A DNA stretch of 64,000 nt from Candidatus Nitrospira kreftii (GTDB taxonomy: Bacteria > Nitrospirota > Nitrospiria > Nitrospirales > Nitrospiraceae). Shown piece by piece: positions 47,681 to 56,247 of the stretch (its first letter is position 1; every line of letters starts with the position of its first letter). The translations under genes and the position numbers were made by a program. The notes under the pieces were generated by a model. The model was not told the origin of the DNA, did no database searches, and saw only the letters and a list, made by a program, of their open reading frames with translations. Location of the stretch: NCBI GenBank assembly GCA_014058405.1, contig CP047423.1, positions 3,208,501 through 3,272,500 on the forward strand, read 5' to 3'.

Positions 47681-48049
47681 TTACTTTTTGCTGGCGTCAT
47701 AGTAGAACCGCTCATGGATGATCTTGTCCTTGTTCCATTTCGACACCACCACCTGTTCCATATGGACCGCCTGCCCGTTCGTCGCGATGAAGTCCAGGCT
47801 GCATTCATAGAATGTGACATTGTCACCCACGGCTGAGGCCGTCACATTGAACCCTTTCCACTCTTTCACGCCACTCATGAACTGTTTTTCCCGCTCAATA
47901 TTCGCGGCCTGACCGACGGTCGGAGGGTTGGCATTCTCTTGCATAGCCGCGTCCTTGTCATAAAACTCGGTCATCGCTTCAATAATTTTCCCCTGACGGA
48001 TGTAGCCGAATAAACCGTTCAACCGCTGTTGCAAATTCGTCGTGCTCAT
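47681..48049 (-). CDS. SnoaL/NTF2-like protein
   Basis: A 122-residue alpha+beta cone-shaped protein of the SnoaL/NTF2-like group; EAMTEFYDKDAAMQENANPP and MEQVVVSKWNKDKIIHERFYYD are typical. Such folds bind small hydrophobic ligands, as enzymes or binding proteins; no catalytic residues are evident. ATG at 48049 has GGAG eight bases ahead; ATG at 48055 overlaps the upstream stop. Cotranscribed with the VOC and DsbA-like genes. Confidence 0.85.
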   Translation of the reverse strand: MSTTNLQQRLNGLFGYIRQGKIIEAMTEFYDKDAAMQENANPPTVGQAANIEREKQFMSGVKEWKGFNVTASAVGDNVTFYECSLDFIATNGQAVHMEQVVVSKWNKDKIIHERFYYDASKK

Positions 48050-48051
48050 GA

Positions 48052-48480
48052 TCATTTCTCCTTTTGAGGTTTCCTGGCGAATGTTATTCCGGCCTTCTGC
48101 ACTTCCTGATAGGGGAGCAGCCAGACCAACGATTCATCGCTGAGATCTCCGACTTGGATACGATTCCCCCACGGATCCCGAAAGTCGCAGCGAAAATCCG
48201 GGTGAAGTTTCAACTTATACTTCTGCGTCAGCTTCTTGCGAACTTCTTGAATCTGCTTCGCGTCGCGCACCATCAATCCAAAATGTTTCACTCGGTCCGG
48301 CTGAAGCTGCGCGACCTCAAAGATCGCCATGAATTGATGCGCGCCCAACTTACACCAGGCTGCGCCTTCTCCGCCCCGCAACATCTTCAGGCCAAAGACA
48401 TCGGAATAAAACTTCATGGCCTTCTTGGCATCGGTGACTTCGATCACCACATGATTACAACCATAGACCTGAACGGCCAC
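48052..48480 (-). CDS. VOC-family protein
   Basis: A 142-residue vicinal-oxygen-chelate protein. CNHVVIEVTDAKKAMKFYSDVF is the first unit, FRCDFRDPWGNRIQVGD the second, which resembles glyoxalase/fosfomycin-type members. Candidate metal ligands are the first His and a later Glu/Asp; the set looks incomplete. Start is a GTG overlapping the DsbA-like stop as TAGTG. The second VOC gene in this window (with 38871). Confidence 0.85.
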   Translation of the reverse strand: MAVQVYGCNHVVIEVTDAKKAMKFYSDVFGLKMLRGGEGAAWCKLGAHQFMAIFEVAQLQPDRVKHFGLMVRDAKQIQEVRKKLTQKYKLKLHPDFRCDFRDPWGNRIQVGDLSDESLVWLLPYQEVQKAGITFARKPQKEK

Positions 48481-49154
48481 TACCCACCTACCTTCCCCAC
48501 TGCCGAACCGGCCGCGCTCTCCCTGAGGGCAGCGACAAACTGTTCGGGAGGTTGCGCCCCGGAGAGCACATAGACTCCATTGACGACGAAATAGGGAACA
48601 CCTCGAATGCCCAAACGATGGCCTACGGCTTCCTCTGCCTTCACTTCCCCGACACCTTCATCGCCGGTCAGAAACGTTTCGGTCTCGGTTTGATCGAGCC
48701 CAGCCTGAGCCGCGACGAGAGACAACGTCTCAATACTCCCAATATCTCCACCCTCGACGAAATAGTGGTGAAAGAGCACCTCGACCATCTCTTCTTGCTT
48801 ACCCAGATGCCCTGCCAGCCAGATGAGGCGATGCGCGGCAAATGTGTTGGGCGTGCGGGCAATCCGCTCAAAAACGAACGGGATCTCCTCTTCGACACCT
48901 GCAGCCGCAACGCGGTCGTAGATCGCTCGAGCAGCCTCAGGGCCACCAAACTTCGTTTCAAGGTACTGCCGCCGATCCAACCCGTTCTTTGGCATCGTCG
49001 GATTCAACTGGAACGGCTTCCATACTACACGCGTCTTCACTGTTTCGCCGACTTGCTGTAGTGCCCGTTCAAGCCGCCGCTTGCCCACATAGCACCAGGG
49101 ACAGATGACATCCGAGTAAACATCGATACGGATTGCTGCGCCCTGGCCATTCAT
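48480..49154 (-). CDS. DsbA-family oxidoreductase (FrnE-like)
   Basis: A 224-residue thioredoxin-fold protein of the FrnE/DSBA_oxidoreductase group, with the redox pair C18-P-W-C21 in DVICPWCYVGKRRLERAL and no signal peptide, so it acts in the cytoplasm. Related proteins isomerise disulfides or serve in polyketide pathways and oxidative stress. ATG at 49154 has AAGGGTGA seven bases ahead; the longer frame starts with a GTG at 49163. Confidence 0.9.
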   Translation of the reverse strand: MNGQGAAIRIDVYSDVICPWCYVGKRRLERALQQVGETVKTRVVWKPFQLNPTMPKNGLDRRQYLETKFGGPEAARAIYDRVAAAGVEEEIPFVFERIARTPNTFAAHRLIWLAGHLGKQEEMVEVLFHHYFVEGGDIGSIETLSLVAAQAGLDQTETETFLTGDEGVGEVKAEEAVGHRLGIRGVPYFVVNGVYVLSGAQPPEQFVAALRESAAGSAVGKVGG

Positions 49155-49186
49155 ACGCTTCACCCTTCACACTCCACGAACGACGC

Positions 49187-50068
49187 TTAAAATAGATGTC
49201 CCATCCTTCCGGCCTGATAATCTTCGACCGCCTGAACAAGTTCGGCTTTAGTATTCATGACAAACGGACCATAGCGCGCGATCGGCTGATTGATCGGCTC
49301 TCCGCTCATGATTAAGAGCCGGCTCTCTTCGTGGGCTTCTATGTTGAGTTGAGAGCCTTCACCGTGACACACAGCCAATTCCGCCTCTCCGGCCGTATGA
49401 GTGCTGTTCAGCCTCGTTCGACCTGTTATCACCAACAGGGAAACATTATGGCCCTGAGGGAAAATCAGGGCAGCGCTCTCACTATCTTGCAATTGGAGAT
49501 CGTAGAGCTCGATCGGTGTAACGGTATGGGCCGGCCCCTTACGTCCCTGAAACGATCCTGCAATCACTCGCAACTTTCCTCCGCCGTTCAAATCGATAGC
49601 TGGAATATCGGCATCCAGAATCGTCTGATAGCGTGGCACGGACATTTTCTGAGACTGCGGTAGATTGACCCACAGTTGGACGGCCTGAAAGGTTCCTCCC
49701 TCCTTGGCCCACTGTGTCTCGTGCATCTCTTCATGAACGACGCCGGACGCCGCCGTCATCCACTGGACATCACCAGGCCTAATCACGCCGGCATTACCCG
49801 CCGAATCCCGATGAGCCACGGCACCTTGATACATGATCGTCACCGTTTCAAACCCGCGATGCGGGTGCTCCCCGACCCCTCGCGGTTGATCGGTGCCGGA
49901 AAATTGATGCGGTCCGGCATAGTCCAACATGAGGAACGGATCAACCTGTCGATCGAGATCGTTGCTTGGAAACAAATTGCGAACAGGAAACCCATCGCCG
50001 ACCATATGGGCAGATCCTGGTTGATAGACTCCGAGTACGTCCTTGGTAGCCGTGGTGCTTGTTGTCAT
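49187..50068 (-). CDS. Pirin family protein
   Basis: A 293-residue bicupin. The N-terminal HPHRGFETVTIMYQGAVAHRD contains the metal-binding His set, and HEEMH completes it, as in pirins/quercetin-2,3-dioxygenase-like proteins. It may oxidise a flavonoid-like or quinone compound, or sense iron redox state. It starts 10 bases after the stop of the NmrA-like gene and leads to the DsbA-like gene, inside a redox-stress run. Confidence 0.92.
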   Translation of the reverse strand: MTTSTTATKDVLGVYQPGSAHMVGDGFPVRNLFPSNDLDRQVDPFLMLDYAGPHQFSGTDQPRGVGEHPHRGFETVTIMYQGAVAHRDSAGNAGVIRPGDVQWMTAASGVVHEEMHETQWAKEGGTFQAVQLWVNLPQSQKMSVPRYQTILDADIPAIDLNGGGKLRVIAGSFQGRKGPAHTVTPIELYDLQLQDSESAALIFPQGHNVSLLVITGRTRLNSTHTAGEAELAVCHGEGSQLNIEAHEESRLLIMSGEPINQPIARYGPFVMNTKAELVQAVEDYQAGRMGHLF

Positions 50069-50078
50069 GATCCCCTCC

Positions 50079-50939
50079 TTATTTCACCATCTCCTGTAAC
50101 GCATCCTGAAGCGTCACAGTTCCCCTCACCAGTCTGACCGGTTGTTCATACCTGATCAGGCCTTTTGAGAACGCGGTGTACATTTCTTCAAATAACCTCG
50201 CTGCCTCGTCGGAAAACCCAAATGATTTGAATGTCGGGACAACGGCACTCAGAGGCGCATGCTGAGCCGTGACCGTTTTTCCTAGGATCTGGCCAAGCGC
50301 CGTTGCCACCTGTTCTGGACTGTACTCTTCAGGACCCGCCATTTCCACGATCTGCTTGCCCCGCCCACCGGCGATCAAATGCTCGGCCGCAATCCTGCCG
50401 ATATCCTTGGTCGAAATCATCGGAATCTTCGCCTGAGGCGCAATGAACGTGGGCAGAACTCCCTCCGCCTTCACCGCACCGACCACCGGCGTCCAATTCT
50501 CCATGAAGTAGGGTGAACGAAGAATCGTGAGATGCCGGACCGAGGCTCGCAGTTTCCCTTCACCATAATGCACGGCTCGAATGGGCCCCGTGCCATCGGG
50601 CAACTGGCCGCCGATGGAGGAGAGAAACGCCACATGACCAGCCCCGCTTTTCTGAACAGCCTCGGCGGCTCGATCGAGCCGAACCTGCTGATCTGATAGC
50701 CATGCTGTTGCAGCGTAGTTCGGTGGGATCATGAGATAGATGCCCGTTGCTCCTTCAAATGCCTTGGCTAGAGCCGACACATCATCAAGCGAGGCAACGA
50801 CGACCTCTGCACCCTTTGCTTCCCAAGTAGATCCCTTCTCAGTGGAACGAACCACGATCCTCACCGGTTGTTTCTTACCCAGTAACGTCTTTACGACCGC
50901 AGATCCCGTATTCCCCGTCGCACCAACAACGACAAACAT
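50079..50939 (-). CDS. NmrA-like NAD(P)-binding protein
   Basis: A 286-residue atypical SDR. The MFVVVGATGNTGSAVVKTLL start binds a dinucleotide, and AEGVLPTFIAPQAKIPMIST is typical of the NmrA/QOR2-like group that reduces quinones or senses NADP. ATG at 50939 has GGGAGG ahead. It opens the eight-gene minus-strand redox run. The lack of a clear Tyr-Lys pair leaves enzymatic activity open. Confidence 0.88.
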   Translation of the reverse strand: MFVVVGATGNTGSAVVKTLLGKKQPVRIVVRSTEKGSTWEAKGAEVVVASLDDVSALAKAFEGATGIYLMIPPNYAATAWLSDQQVRLDRAAEAVQKSGAGHVAFLSSIGGQLPDGTGPIRAVHYGEGKLRASVRHLTILRSPYFMENWTPVVGAVKAEGVLPTFIAPQAKIPMISTKDIGRIAAEHLIAGGRGKQIVEMAGPEEYSPEQVATALGQILGKTVTAQHAPLSAVVPTFKSFGFSDEAARLFEEMYTAFSKGLIRYEQPVRLVRGTVTLQDALQEMVK

Positions 50940-51142
50940 GAGTGGCCTCCCTTTCTTGCCGGTCCTTTTAAACCAGCAAGACAACAGACAGTTCAACTAC
51001 CGTCACCGAATCTTACACTGGCAACTTGTATTCCAGGCAATCCCACCCAACTAGAGCACCGGATCCTGCCGGAACGATGGAGATTTTTGAGTTTGACCCA
51101 GTGGTTCACCAGAGGGAAGTGTGGTCTCTCCTGTCGAACGAA

Positions 51143-51173
51143 CGGCACGGTGCCGAATTGTCGGCGGCTGCCC
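51143..51173. repeat. Palindromic repeat, copy 2
   Basis: CGGCACGGTGCCGAATTGTCGGCGGCTGCCC repeats the core of 19116-19146 (GGCACG, TGCCGAAT, TCGGCG, TGCC). GCCGA and TCGGC pair around ATTG, but outer pairing is weaker. It lies in the gap between the divergent NmrA-like and exported-protein genes. Confidence 0.55.
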
Positions 51174-51207
51174 ATTGAACCTCTGGTAGACTTGAGGCGA
51201 GGTGCTC

Positions 51208-51687
51208 ATGACCGAATCTCGGCTTGGTTCAGCGTTACTGACGATCGTACTCATCGCCACCGGAATAAATTGGTTTGATCCTGTGATGGCATCGGACGAG
51301 CTCCCACGTTCTTATTTGAAATTCCCCCTCGTCTCTCGAGAACGGATTCCGATCAGCAGGATCTTAGCTTATCCAGACCAGTATCAGATGCGAGAAATCC
51401 GGTTGACCGGCACCGTCACGGCAATTCAAACCGAGACCATCACGAACAGGTTCGTCTGTGGACGAGCCCATGAACGGACAAGGCTCACACTTGAGGATGA
51501 CAGCGGCCAGATCGAGGTGATCGATCAGGGAGCGTGCGGCAAGAATGTCGGAGCAGTCAAGGCGCCGATGCTAAAGACAGGCCAACCGATCGATCTCCTG
51601 GTCCAGATCATGCACCACACCAGCTTGGGCTCTTCCGGTTCATCGGTTGAAGCGACCATCCGCTACATCAACCTAGCCCGAGAGTAG
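51208..51687 (+). CDS. Exported OB-fold-like protein
   Basis: A 159-residue protein with a signal peptide (MTESRLGSALLTIVLIATGI) and a beta-rich mature part: REIRLTGTVTAIQTETIT, then RLTLEDDSGQIEVIDQGACG, which resembles an OB-fold (tRNA_anti-like) strand order. ATG at 51208 with GAGGTGCTC ahead is preferred to the GTG at 51202. Two Cys (C in FVCGRAH and GACGK) may pair. Function unknown. Confidence 0.68.
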   Translation: MTESRLGSALLTIVLIATGINWFDPVMASDELPRSYLKFPLVSRERIPISRILAYPDQYQMREIRLTGTVTAIQTETITNRFVCGRAHERTRLTLEDDSGQIEVIDQGACGKNVGAVKAPMLKTGQPIDLLVQIMHHTSLGSSGSSVEATIRYINLARE

Positions 51688-51733
51688 CGTCGCGCCTCGC
51701 AAATTCCAGGAAGAGCTTGTTCATCCGGTGAGT

Positions 51734-51747
51734 GGCCTCGCTAGGCC
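51734..51747 (+). terminator. Weak terminator-like hairpin
   Basis: GGCCT and AGGCC pair around CGCT and are followed by TTTCGTGCTTCCTTCT, 46 bases past the stop of the exported OB-fold-like protein. The stem is only 5 bp, so confidence is low. Confidence 0.3.
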
Positions 51748-51917
51748 TTTCGTGCTTCCTTCTCTAGTGCTTGAAGCTCAGTCTCTCCGAGAAATTCGAC
51801 CTTATGATAGGGATTGGCATGATTTCTAGTTGCTCGCCGCAGTCGTTATGCTAAGGTGGATTTCACCAATCAATCGTACATATGTCTTCCGGGAGAGAGC
51901 CAACGAGGGAGGACGTG

Positions 51918-52160
51918 ATGATCACAGTGAAGAGCCCGTTCGTTCAGCAGACCTTGGTAGCGATGACGGTCTTTATCGCCATCGGTGCGCTCTCGGTGAT
52001 CTGGCCCGCCATCATTGCCCTCGGACTAAGTGTATTCCTGCTCTTTCATTCTTTTGGCGTCGAACAGGAGATCGTACTCCGGTCGTGGACCGAGATCAGT
52101 CATATGTCGATCATCTTCACCTCTCCTCAACGCCCCGGTGTTCTGACGATTCTCTCGTGA
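51918..52160 (+). CDS. Small membrane protein
   Basis: An 80-residue protein with one or two hydrophobic segments (FVQQTLVAMTVFIAIGALSV and IWPAIIALGLSVFLLF) then a short polar tail. ATG at 51918 with GGAGGACGTG ahead is preferred to the open frame from 51882. Unknown function. No cotranscribed partner visible. Confidence 0.62.
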   Translation: MITVKSPFVQQTLVAMTVFIAIGALSVIWPAIIALGLSVFLLFHSFGVEQEIVLRSWTEISHMSIIFTSPQRPGVLTILS

Positions 52161-52357
52161 CGAATTCGCACAGCGCGGTCGTCAGTCGAGAACCCTCTAC
52201 CTCGAACGGATGTGCTTCGCGGTGCGCATGAGCGCCGATGTGGCGGCTCGACGCGCGACAGCATTCTCGTGCCGATCGAACGAACCGCACAAACAGAGTC
52301 CATCATTGATGGCTCAGATTGCACACCATGGACATGGCCAGCATGACTTCCATTGCT

Positions 52358-52843
52358 CTAGCTTATGAATCTGAGGAAGCGGAGGCTAAGGATGTCTCCC
52401 AGGAGCTGTCGAAAGAATGAGGGCCGATATCTTTTGAAAACTTCTTCAATAGGCCGGATGCTTATCTTGCATTCGTCAGGATTGTCGGGGCCTATGCAAT
52501 ATCTGCTATTGTCTCCATCCGGCTCCCATACCACATAGTCGTAGCCTTGATATTTGAACCGCACATGAATCTCTCTCGGGATTCCACCGAAACCCTCTTT
52601 GCGAACGTCAGTGATCCCCTCAATCGCTTTCAGAAGAGAGGCGATCGTCCCTGGCCTTATGTACACATTGTCGATCTCAAACGCGATCGGCTGATCCTCT
52701 TCACCCTTATAACTGAGAGGATAGACCTCCATTGAGATGAGAAAATCCGAAGGGCTACTTTTCCTTTCGGCTCGCTCCCCGTTGACGTTCCCTGCTACGG
52801 CTATAGGTACCATCATTCGCAATCGTGACGACAGGCTCGTCAC
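52358..52843 (-). CDS. Protein of unknown function
   Basis: Up to 161 residues, starting from a GTG at 52843 or from an ATG at 52732, which gives 124 residues; neither has a clear ribosome binding site. The C-terminal part reads HVRFKYQGYDYVVWEPDGDN with CIGPDNPDECKI, and ends with SFFRQLLGDILSLRFLRFIS. It could be a small immunity-type or regulatory protein, but I recognise no family. Next to the PIN toxin gene, upstream of it on the minus strand it is separated by 21 bases. Confidence 0.5.
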   Translation of the reverse strand: MTSLSSRLRMMVPIAVAGNVNGERAERKSSPSDFLISMEVYPLSYKGEEDQPIAFEIDNVYIRPGTIASLLKAIEGITDVRKEGFGGIPREIHVRFKYQGYDYVVWEPDGDNSRYCIGPDNPDECKISIRPIEEVFKRYRPSFFRQLLGDILSLRFLRFIS

Positions 52844-52864
52844 ACCCTGGCATACAGTGAGCCG

Positions 52865-53254
52865 TCAGTCTGCCTCGGCAATCACCTGACATACCGGACC
52901 ATAGGGTTTCAAACCCGCATCAGCTGTGAGCAGACGCAGGTGCTCAGCATGGGCTTGTGCCAACAAGATGCGGTCAAAAGGGTCACGATGATGCAGGGGC
53001 AACCGCTCAAGGGCCAGGGTGTGTGCTACTGATACTGACAATTCTTGAAACCCACTGTCCACGATCTTGGCGGCTAACTCTTCTGGATCGGCAGAGAGCC
53101 TCTTCACTTGAATCTTGATGACCGCCTCCCAGAGTGAAGCCGCACTAACATAGACCACGGGTGTCGTCTCGATCTGATGATAGATGCTTTGTGAAAGGCG
53201 TGGAGATTGAATCAGAAACCACAAAAAGACATGGGTATCGAGCAGGAGATTCAC
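52865..53254 (-). CDS. PIN-domain toxin
   Basis: A 129-residue VapC-like PIN ribonuclease. D6 in LLDTHVFLW, E43 in SLWEAVIK and D91 with D95 in HHRDPFDRILLAQA make the acidic active site. It should cleave RNA when freed from its antitoxin. Start is a GTG overlapping the antitoxin stop as GTGA, so translation is coupled. Confidence 0.92.
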   Translation of the reverse strand: MNLLLDTHVFLWFLIQSPRLSQSIYHQIETTPVVYVSAASLWEAVIKIQVKRLSADPEELAAKIVDSGFQELSVSVAHTLALERLPLHHRDPFDRILLAQAHAEHLRLLTADAGLKPYGPVCQVIAEAD

Positions 53255-53502
53255 GACCCACCCTCGAACGAGCCCAACACGTCTGGTGGTAACGGCGCAT
53301 CAAAATCGTCCGCGATGGTCACACGTCCTTTCAACAGCCCTGGACGTCGGACTGGAATAGGCTGATCAAGCGGCCCGAGCTGAGCCACAGGCGTCCCGTC
53401 TTTGCAAATCGTAATACGCTCACCCTTTGCAACGGCGGCCAGAAGCTTAGAAAAATGGGTCTTGGCTTCATGGATATTCACCGTCTTCGTTGTGACTTTC
53501 AT
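53251..53502 (-). CDS. Phd/YefM-family antitoxin
   Basis: An 83-residue antitoxin. TVNIHEAKTHFSKLLAAVAKGERITICKDG-like first half is the Phd/YefM DNA-binding fold, and the acidic C-terminal tail (TIADDFDAPLPPD) should block the PIN active site. ATG with GGAGGGAGC ahead. A palindrome at 53517-53534 just upstream is the likely operator for autorepression. Confidence 0.9.
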   Translation of the reverse strand: MKVTTKTVNIHEAKTHFSKLLAAVAKGERITICKDGTPVAQLGPLDQPIPVRRPGLLKGRVTIADDFDAPLPPDVLGSFEGGS

Positions 53503-53516
53503 AAGCTCCCTCCGAC

Positions 53517-53534
53517 TAGACTAACATTAGTCTA
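53517..53534 (-). promoter_or_regulatory. Antitoxin operator palindrome
   Basis: TAGACTAACATTAGTCTA is a perfect 8-bp inverted repeat with a CA spacer, 14 bases upstream of the antitoxin ATG. Phd/YefM proteins bind such palindromes to repress their own operon. Confidence 0.7.
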
Positions 53535-53842
53535 CTTCCGGCCAGTGAAGGAGTCAACCAATCGTTCCCATGATATTGGGGATCGCTTGCGAGACTCTCG
53601 CGGGAATCCGCGAACATGCGACCCAACGCGGCCGCGCGCAGGACTGTTCCGCTAACTGTGTAAGGATTAGGCTTGCAAAAATGCTAGATTAGGTCAGGCC
53701 GTCTAAAGGCCACGGACCTGCTGTGGTTTTGTAGAATCGGATAGGAACAGTCCTGGGAAAAGTCTACCGGACGAGATCAACTTTGGCGATCGTACTTGGC
53801 CGGTACCGCGATCTTCGAGCGGACCCTCACCGATTCTTGCCC
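53535..53842. other. Intergenic, no gene seen
   Basis: Nothing recognisable between the toxin-antitoxin operator and the end of the first glycine-zipper lipoprotein gene. Confidence 0.45.
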
Positions 53843-54277
53843 TTACTCCCACCCGCTGACTTCATAACCCTTTTCCTTGAGGCAACTCATCACAGCATCG
53901 GCATAGGGCGGATCCGGCTCCAGCGGCTTGAAAGTTCCTCCCAGTACGCCAAGGACCAACCCGAGACCACTGCCGGCGGCAGCCCCGATCGTCATACCCG
54001 GCAGTCCCCCGATCACCCCGGCCGATGCGCCCATGGCACCGCCGAGCAACAGACCGAGCACGGCGCCGGACCCGGCGTTGGCACTTTGGTGAACCCCTGG
54101 ACGCAATCCGGTTCCTTCAACTTGTTTCCGGCAGGATTCAACCTCCCGTTGAGCGACCTGCTTGCCAGACACGTGGAGATGCTTATTCGACCGTAAAATC
54201 GGCTGGGGGCCCGAGCAGGATACGACCGACAGCAGCAGTATGATTCCAATCAGCCGCTGCCATGAGTGAGTGACCAC
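53843..54277 (-). CDS. Glycine-zipper lipoprotein, copy 1
   Basis: A 144-residue lipoprotein. Lipobox LLSVVSCSG puts the acylated Cys at about 21. A glycine-zipper membrane segment (GAVLGLLLGGAMGASAGVIG) and a second Gly-rich stretch follow, then a conserved C-terminal CLKEKGYEVSGW. It is paralogous to 54651-55091 over the whole length. Glycine-zipper lipoproteins sit in the outer membrane, some with links to envelope stress; the exact role is unknown. Confidence 0.8.
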   Translation of the reverse strand: MVTHSWQRLIGIILLLSVVSCSGPQPILRSNKHLHVSGKQVAQREVESCRKQVEGTGLRPGVHQSANAGSGAVLGLLLGGAMGASAGVIGGLPGMTIGAAAGSGLGLVLGVLGGTFKPLEPDPPYADAVMSCLKEKGYEVSGWE

Positions 54278-54525
54278 GGAAGTCTCCTACGGTGCTTGCT
54301 CTTCTTTGCTTCACTTCTCACCCTTTGGAGTAAATGTCGAGGATTTTTGAATTGCGTACATCTTGTCGTTCCTTCTCTCTCGCAGACCGGACGGGCGGAC
54401 ATTCAACTGCGCATTGTCCGAGCACCTCTTTCCCACTCATTCGTGGCTGGGTGGTGAGGTCGTTTCCCTTACGCGCATGACCGATCATTACCCGCCAACG
54501 ATCCTTTCTCTACTTCACCCTTTTA

Positions 54526-54642
54526 GGTTGCGTGTGGGAGGAGTTCCCACTGCGCACATGCATCGAGTACCGACCCTAATTTCATTCAAATGTACCTTGC
54601 GTGCGCGAGGCGTGAGCACAGGAAATCCTCCCACACGCAACC
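54526..54642. repeat. Large inverted repeat
   Basis: GGTTGCGTGTGGGAGGA (54526-54542) is a perfect 17-bp inverted match to TCCTCCCACACGCAACC (54626-54642), with an 83-base centre that partly continues the pairing. It lies between the two glycine-zipper lipoprotein genes. The size, about 117 bases, fits a small MITE-like element or a long hairpin regulator. Confidence 0.6.
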
Positions 54643-54650
54643 ATTCCCCC

Positions 54651-55091
54651 TCACTGCCATCCCGTCACTTCATAGCCTTTCTCTTGCAAACACCGATTGA
54701 CATAATTCGTGTAGGCCTCGCTGGGTCGGTGGGACGGGCCGGTCACAGCCGAAAATAGTCCCGTCAGGAGACCCCAGACCGCTCCACTCGCCGCCCCGAT
54801 CATTGACCCTAACCCGGCGGATGCCCCGGAAATCACGCTTCCGATGGCTCCACTGGCAGCCCCAGCGCCGGCACCAACGGCCGTCCCGGTTGCGATGCGT
54901 CCGACCTTGCTGTTGCCGCCCGCCTTGGCGCCGGCCGATTCGGCGGACTGTTTACACGCCTCAATGTCCTGCTCCGATCTATCTTTCCCCACCGATTCTA
55001 AATGGGAATTGGGATACAAAACCGGTCGCGCACTCGAACAGGCCGAGAGCAGGAACACCGCTAGGAGAACACTCCGTCCTAATCCCTTCAT
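54651..55091 (-). CDS. Glycine-zipper lipoprotein, copy 2
   Basis: A 146-residue lipoprotein with lipobox LLSACSS (Cys about 19) and a glycine-zipper region (GTAVGAGAGAASGAIGSVIS). The C-terminal CLQEKGYEVTGW matches copy 1 at 53843. ATG at 55091 has AAAGGAGT ahead. The two copies are separated by a 117-base inverted repeat. DUF167 lies just upstream on the strand. Confidence 0.8.
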   Translation of the reverse strand: MKGLGRSVLLAVFLLSACSSARPVLYPNSHLESVGKDRSEQDIEACKQSAESAGAKAGGNSKVGRIATGTAVGAGAGAASGAIGSVISGASAGLGSMIGAASGAVWGLLTGLFSAVTGPSHRPSEAYTNYVNRCLQEKGYEVTGWQ

Positions 55092-55108
55092 CTGGACTCC
55101 TTTGCTTT

Positions 55109-55414
55109 TCAGTATTGCGGCATCAGCCGCGCCAGCAACGCCTGCGCGGTGATTCCTTGTACACACAGTCGCTTACGCCGAGCTTCGGCCCCAGCCTGGA
55201 GCCGCACATGCGCGCGCGGAACCATACATTGTTCTGCGATAAATCTGATCAACTCATCATTGGCAGCGCCGTCAATCGGACGAGCCGCCAGTCGGATCTT
55301 GAGGGCATCCCCGTGCATTCCGACACATTCGGTCCGTGATGAGTTGGGTTGGACATGGACGGTGAGAATCGCCCCACGATCACTGTCCCGTACAATCACA
55401 GGTAGGGAGTCCAC
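55109..55414 (-). CDS. DUF167 family protein
   Basis: A 101-residue protein of the DUF167/YggU family: VHVQPNSSRTECVGMHGDALKIRL then IDGAANDELIRFIAEQ with the conserved PxDGxANxxL. Cytoplasmic, small, function unknown. GTG start without a clear ribosome binding site, 14 bases after the AAA gene. Confidence 0.9.
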   Translation of the reverse strand: MDSLPVIVRDSDRGAILTVHVQPNSSRTECVGMHGDALKIRLAARPIDGAANDELIRFIAEQCMVPRAHVRLQAGAEARRKRLCVQGITAQALLARLMPQY

Positions 55415-55428
55415 AAGACGTGATGGGT

Positions 55429-56247
55429 CTAAAAGATCGCTTTGACCAATTCCAGGATAGCACGCTGCATATCCGTGTCGTCGGTGATCGGACGAGCGAT
55501 GGCAGCATCACAGGCTCGTTCCGGCGGGATGCCTTGCTTGATCAGTGTGCCGGCATAGATCAAGAGTCTGGTGCTGACGCCTTCTTCCAGCCCATGATTT
55601 CTGAGATTGCGGACTTTTTGGCCGAGCTTGACGAGATTCGCTGCGATACCTGCCTCCACCGCTGCTTCACGTTGAATCACTCTCGTTTCGATATCGGTGC
55701 TGGGGTAGTCGAATTCAATGGCTATGAATCTCTGCTTGGTACTCTGCTTGAGATCTTTCAAGACACTTTGATAGCCAGGGTTGTAGGAGATCACCAACAT
55801 GAACTCATCGGAAGCTTCAACGATTTGGCCTTTCTTTTCGATCGGCAGCACTCGCCGGTCATCACTCAGCGGATGAATGATGACGGTGGTGTCTTTCCGG
55901 GCTTCCACCACCTCATCGAGATAGACGATGGCCCCGTGCTTCACACCCAAGGTCAGCGGACCGTCCATCCAAACCGTATCCTGTCCTTTGAGTAAGTACC
56001 GTCCAACCAAGTCGGATGCGGTGAGGTCTTCATGACACGCGACGGTGATCAGCGGTCGGCCGAGCTTGTAGGCCATGTATTGAACAAATCGTGTTTTCCC
56101 GCACCCGGTCGGTCCCTTGAGCATGACTGGCAGTTTCCGGTCCGCAGCAATGGTAAACAGGCCGATTTCTCCACAGACCTCCTCGTAAAACGGCTCATGG
56201 AGGATGCGGTGTTGTGCTACGTCGATTTCGCGTACCGATTGCATCAC
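55429..56247 (-). CDS. NorQ/CbbQ-type AAA ATPase
   Basis: A 272-residue MoxR-class AAA+ ATPase: Walker [13 protein letters not shown], Walker B AIVYLDEV, then [16 protein letters not shown] typical of CbbQ/NirQ/NorQ. These chaperones activate Rubisco or nitric-oxide/nitrite reductases together with a von Willebrand (CbbO/NorD) partner. No such partner or target enzyme is in the window, so it is an orphan here. Confidence 0.9.
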   Translation of the reverse strand: MMQSVREIDVAQHRILHEPFYEEVCGEIGLFTIAADRKLPVMLKGPTGCGKTRFVQYMAYKLGRPLITVACHEDLTASDLVGRYLLKGQDTVWMDGPLTLGVKHGAIVYLDEVVEARKDTTVIIHPLSDDRRVLPIEKKGQIVEASDEFMLVISYNPGYQSVLKDLKQSTKQRFIAIEFDYPSTDIETRVIQREAAVEAGIAANLVKLGQKVRNLRNHGLEEGVSTRLLIYAGTLIKQGIPPERACDAAIARPITDDTDMQRAILELVKAIF

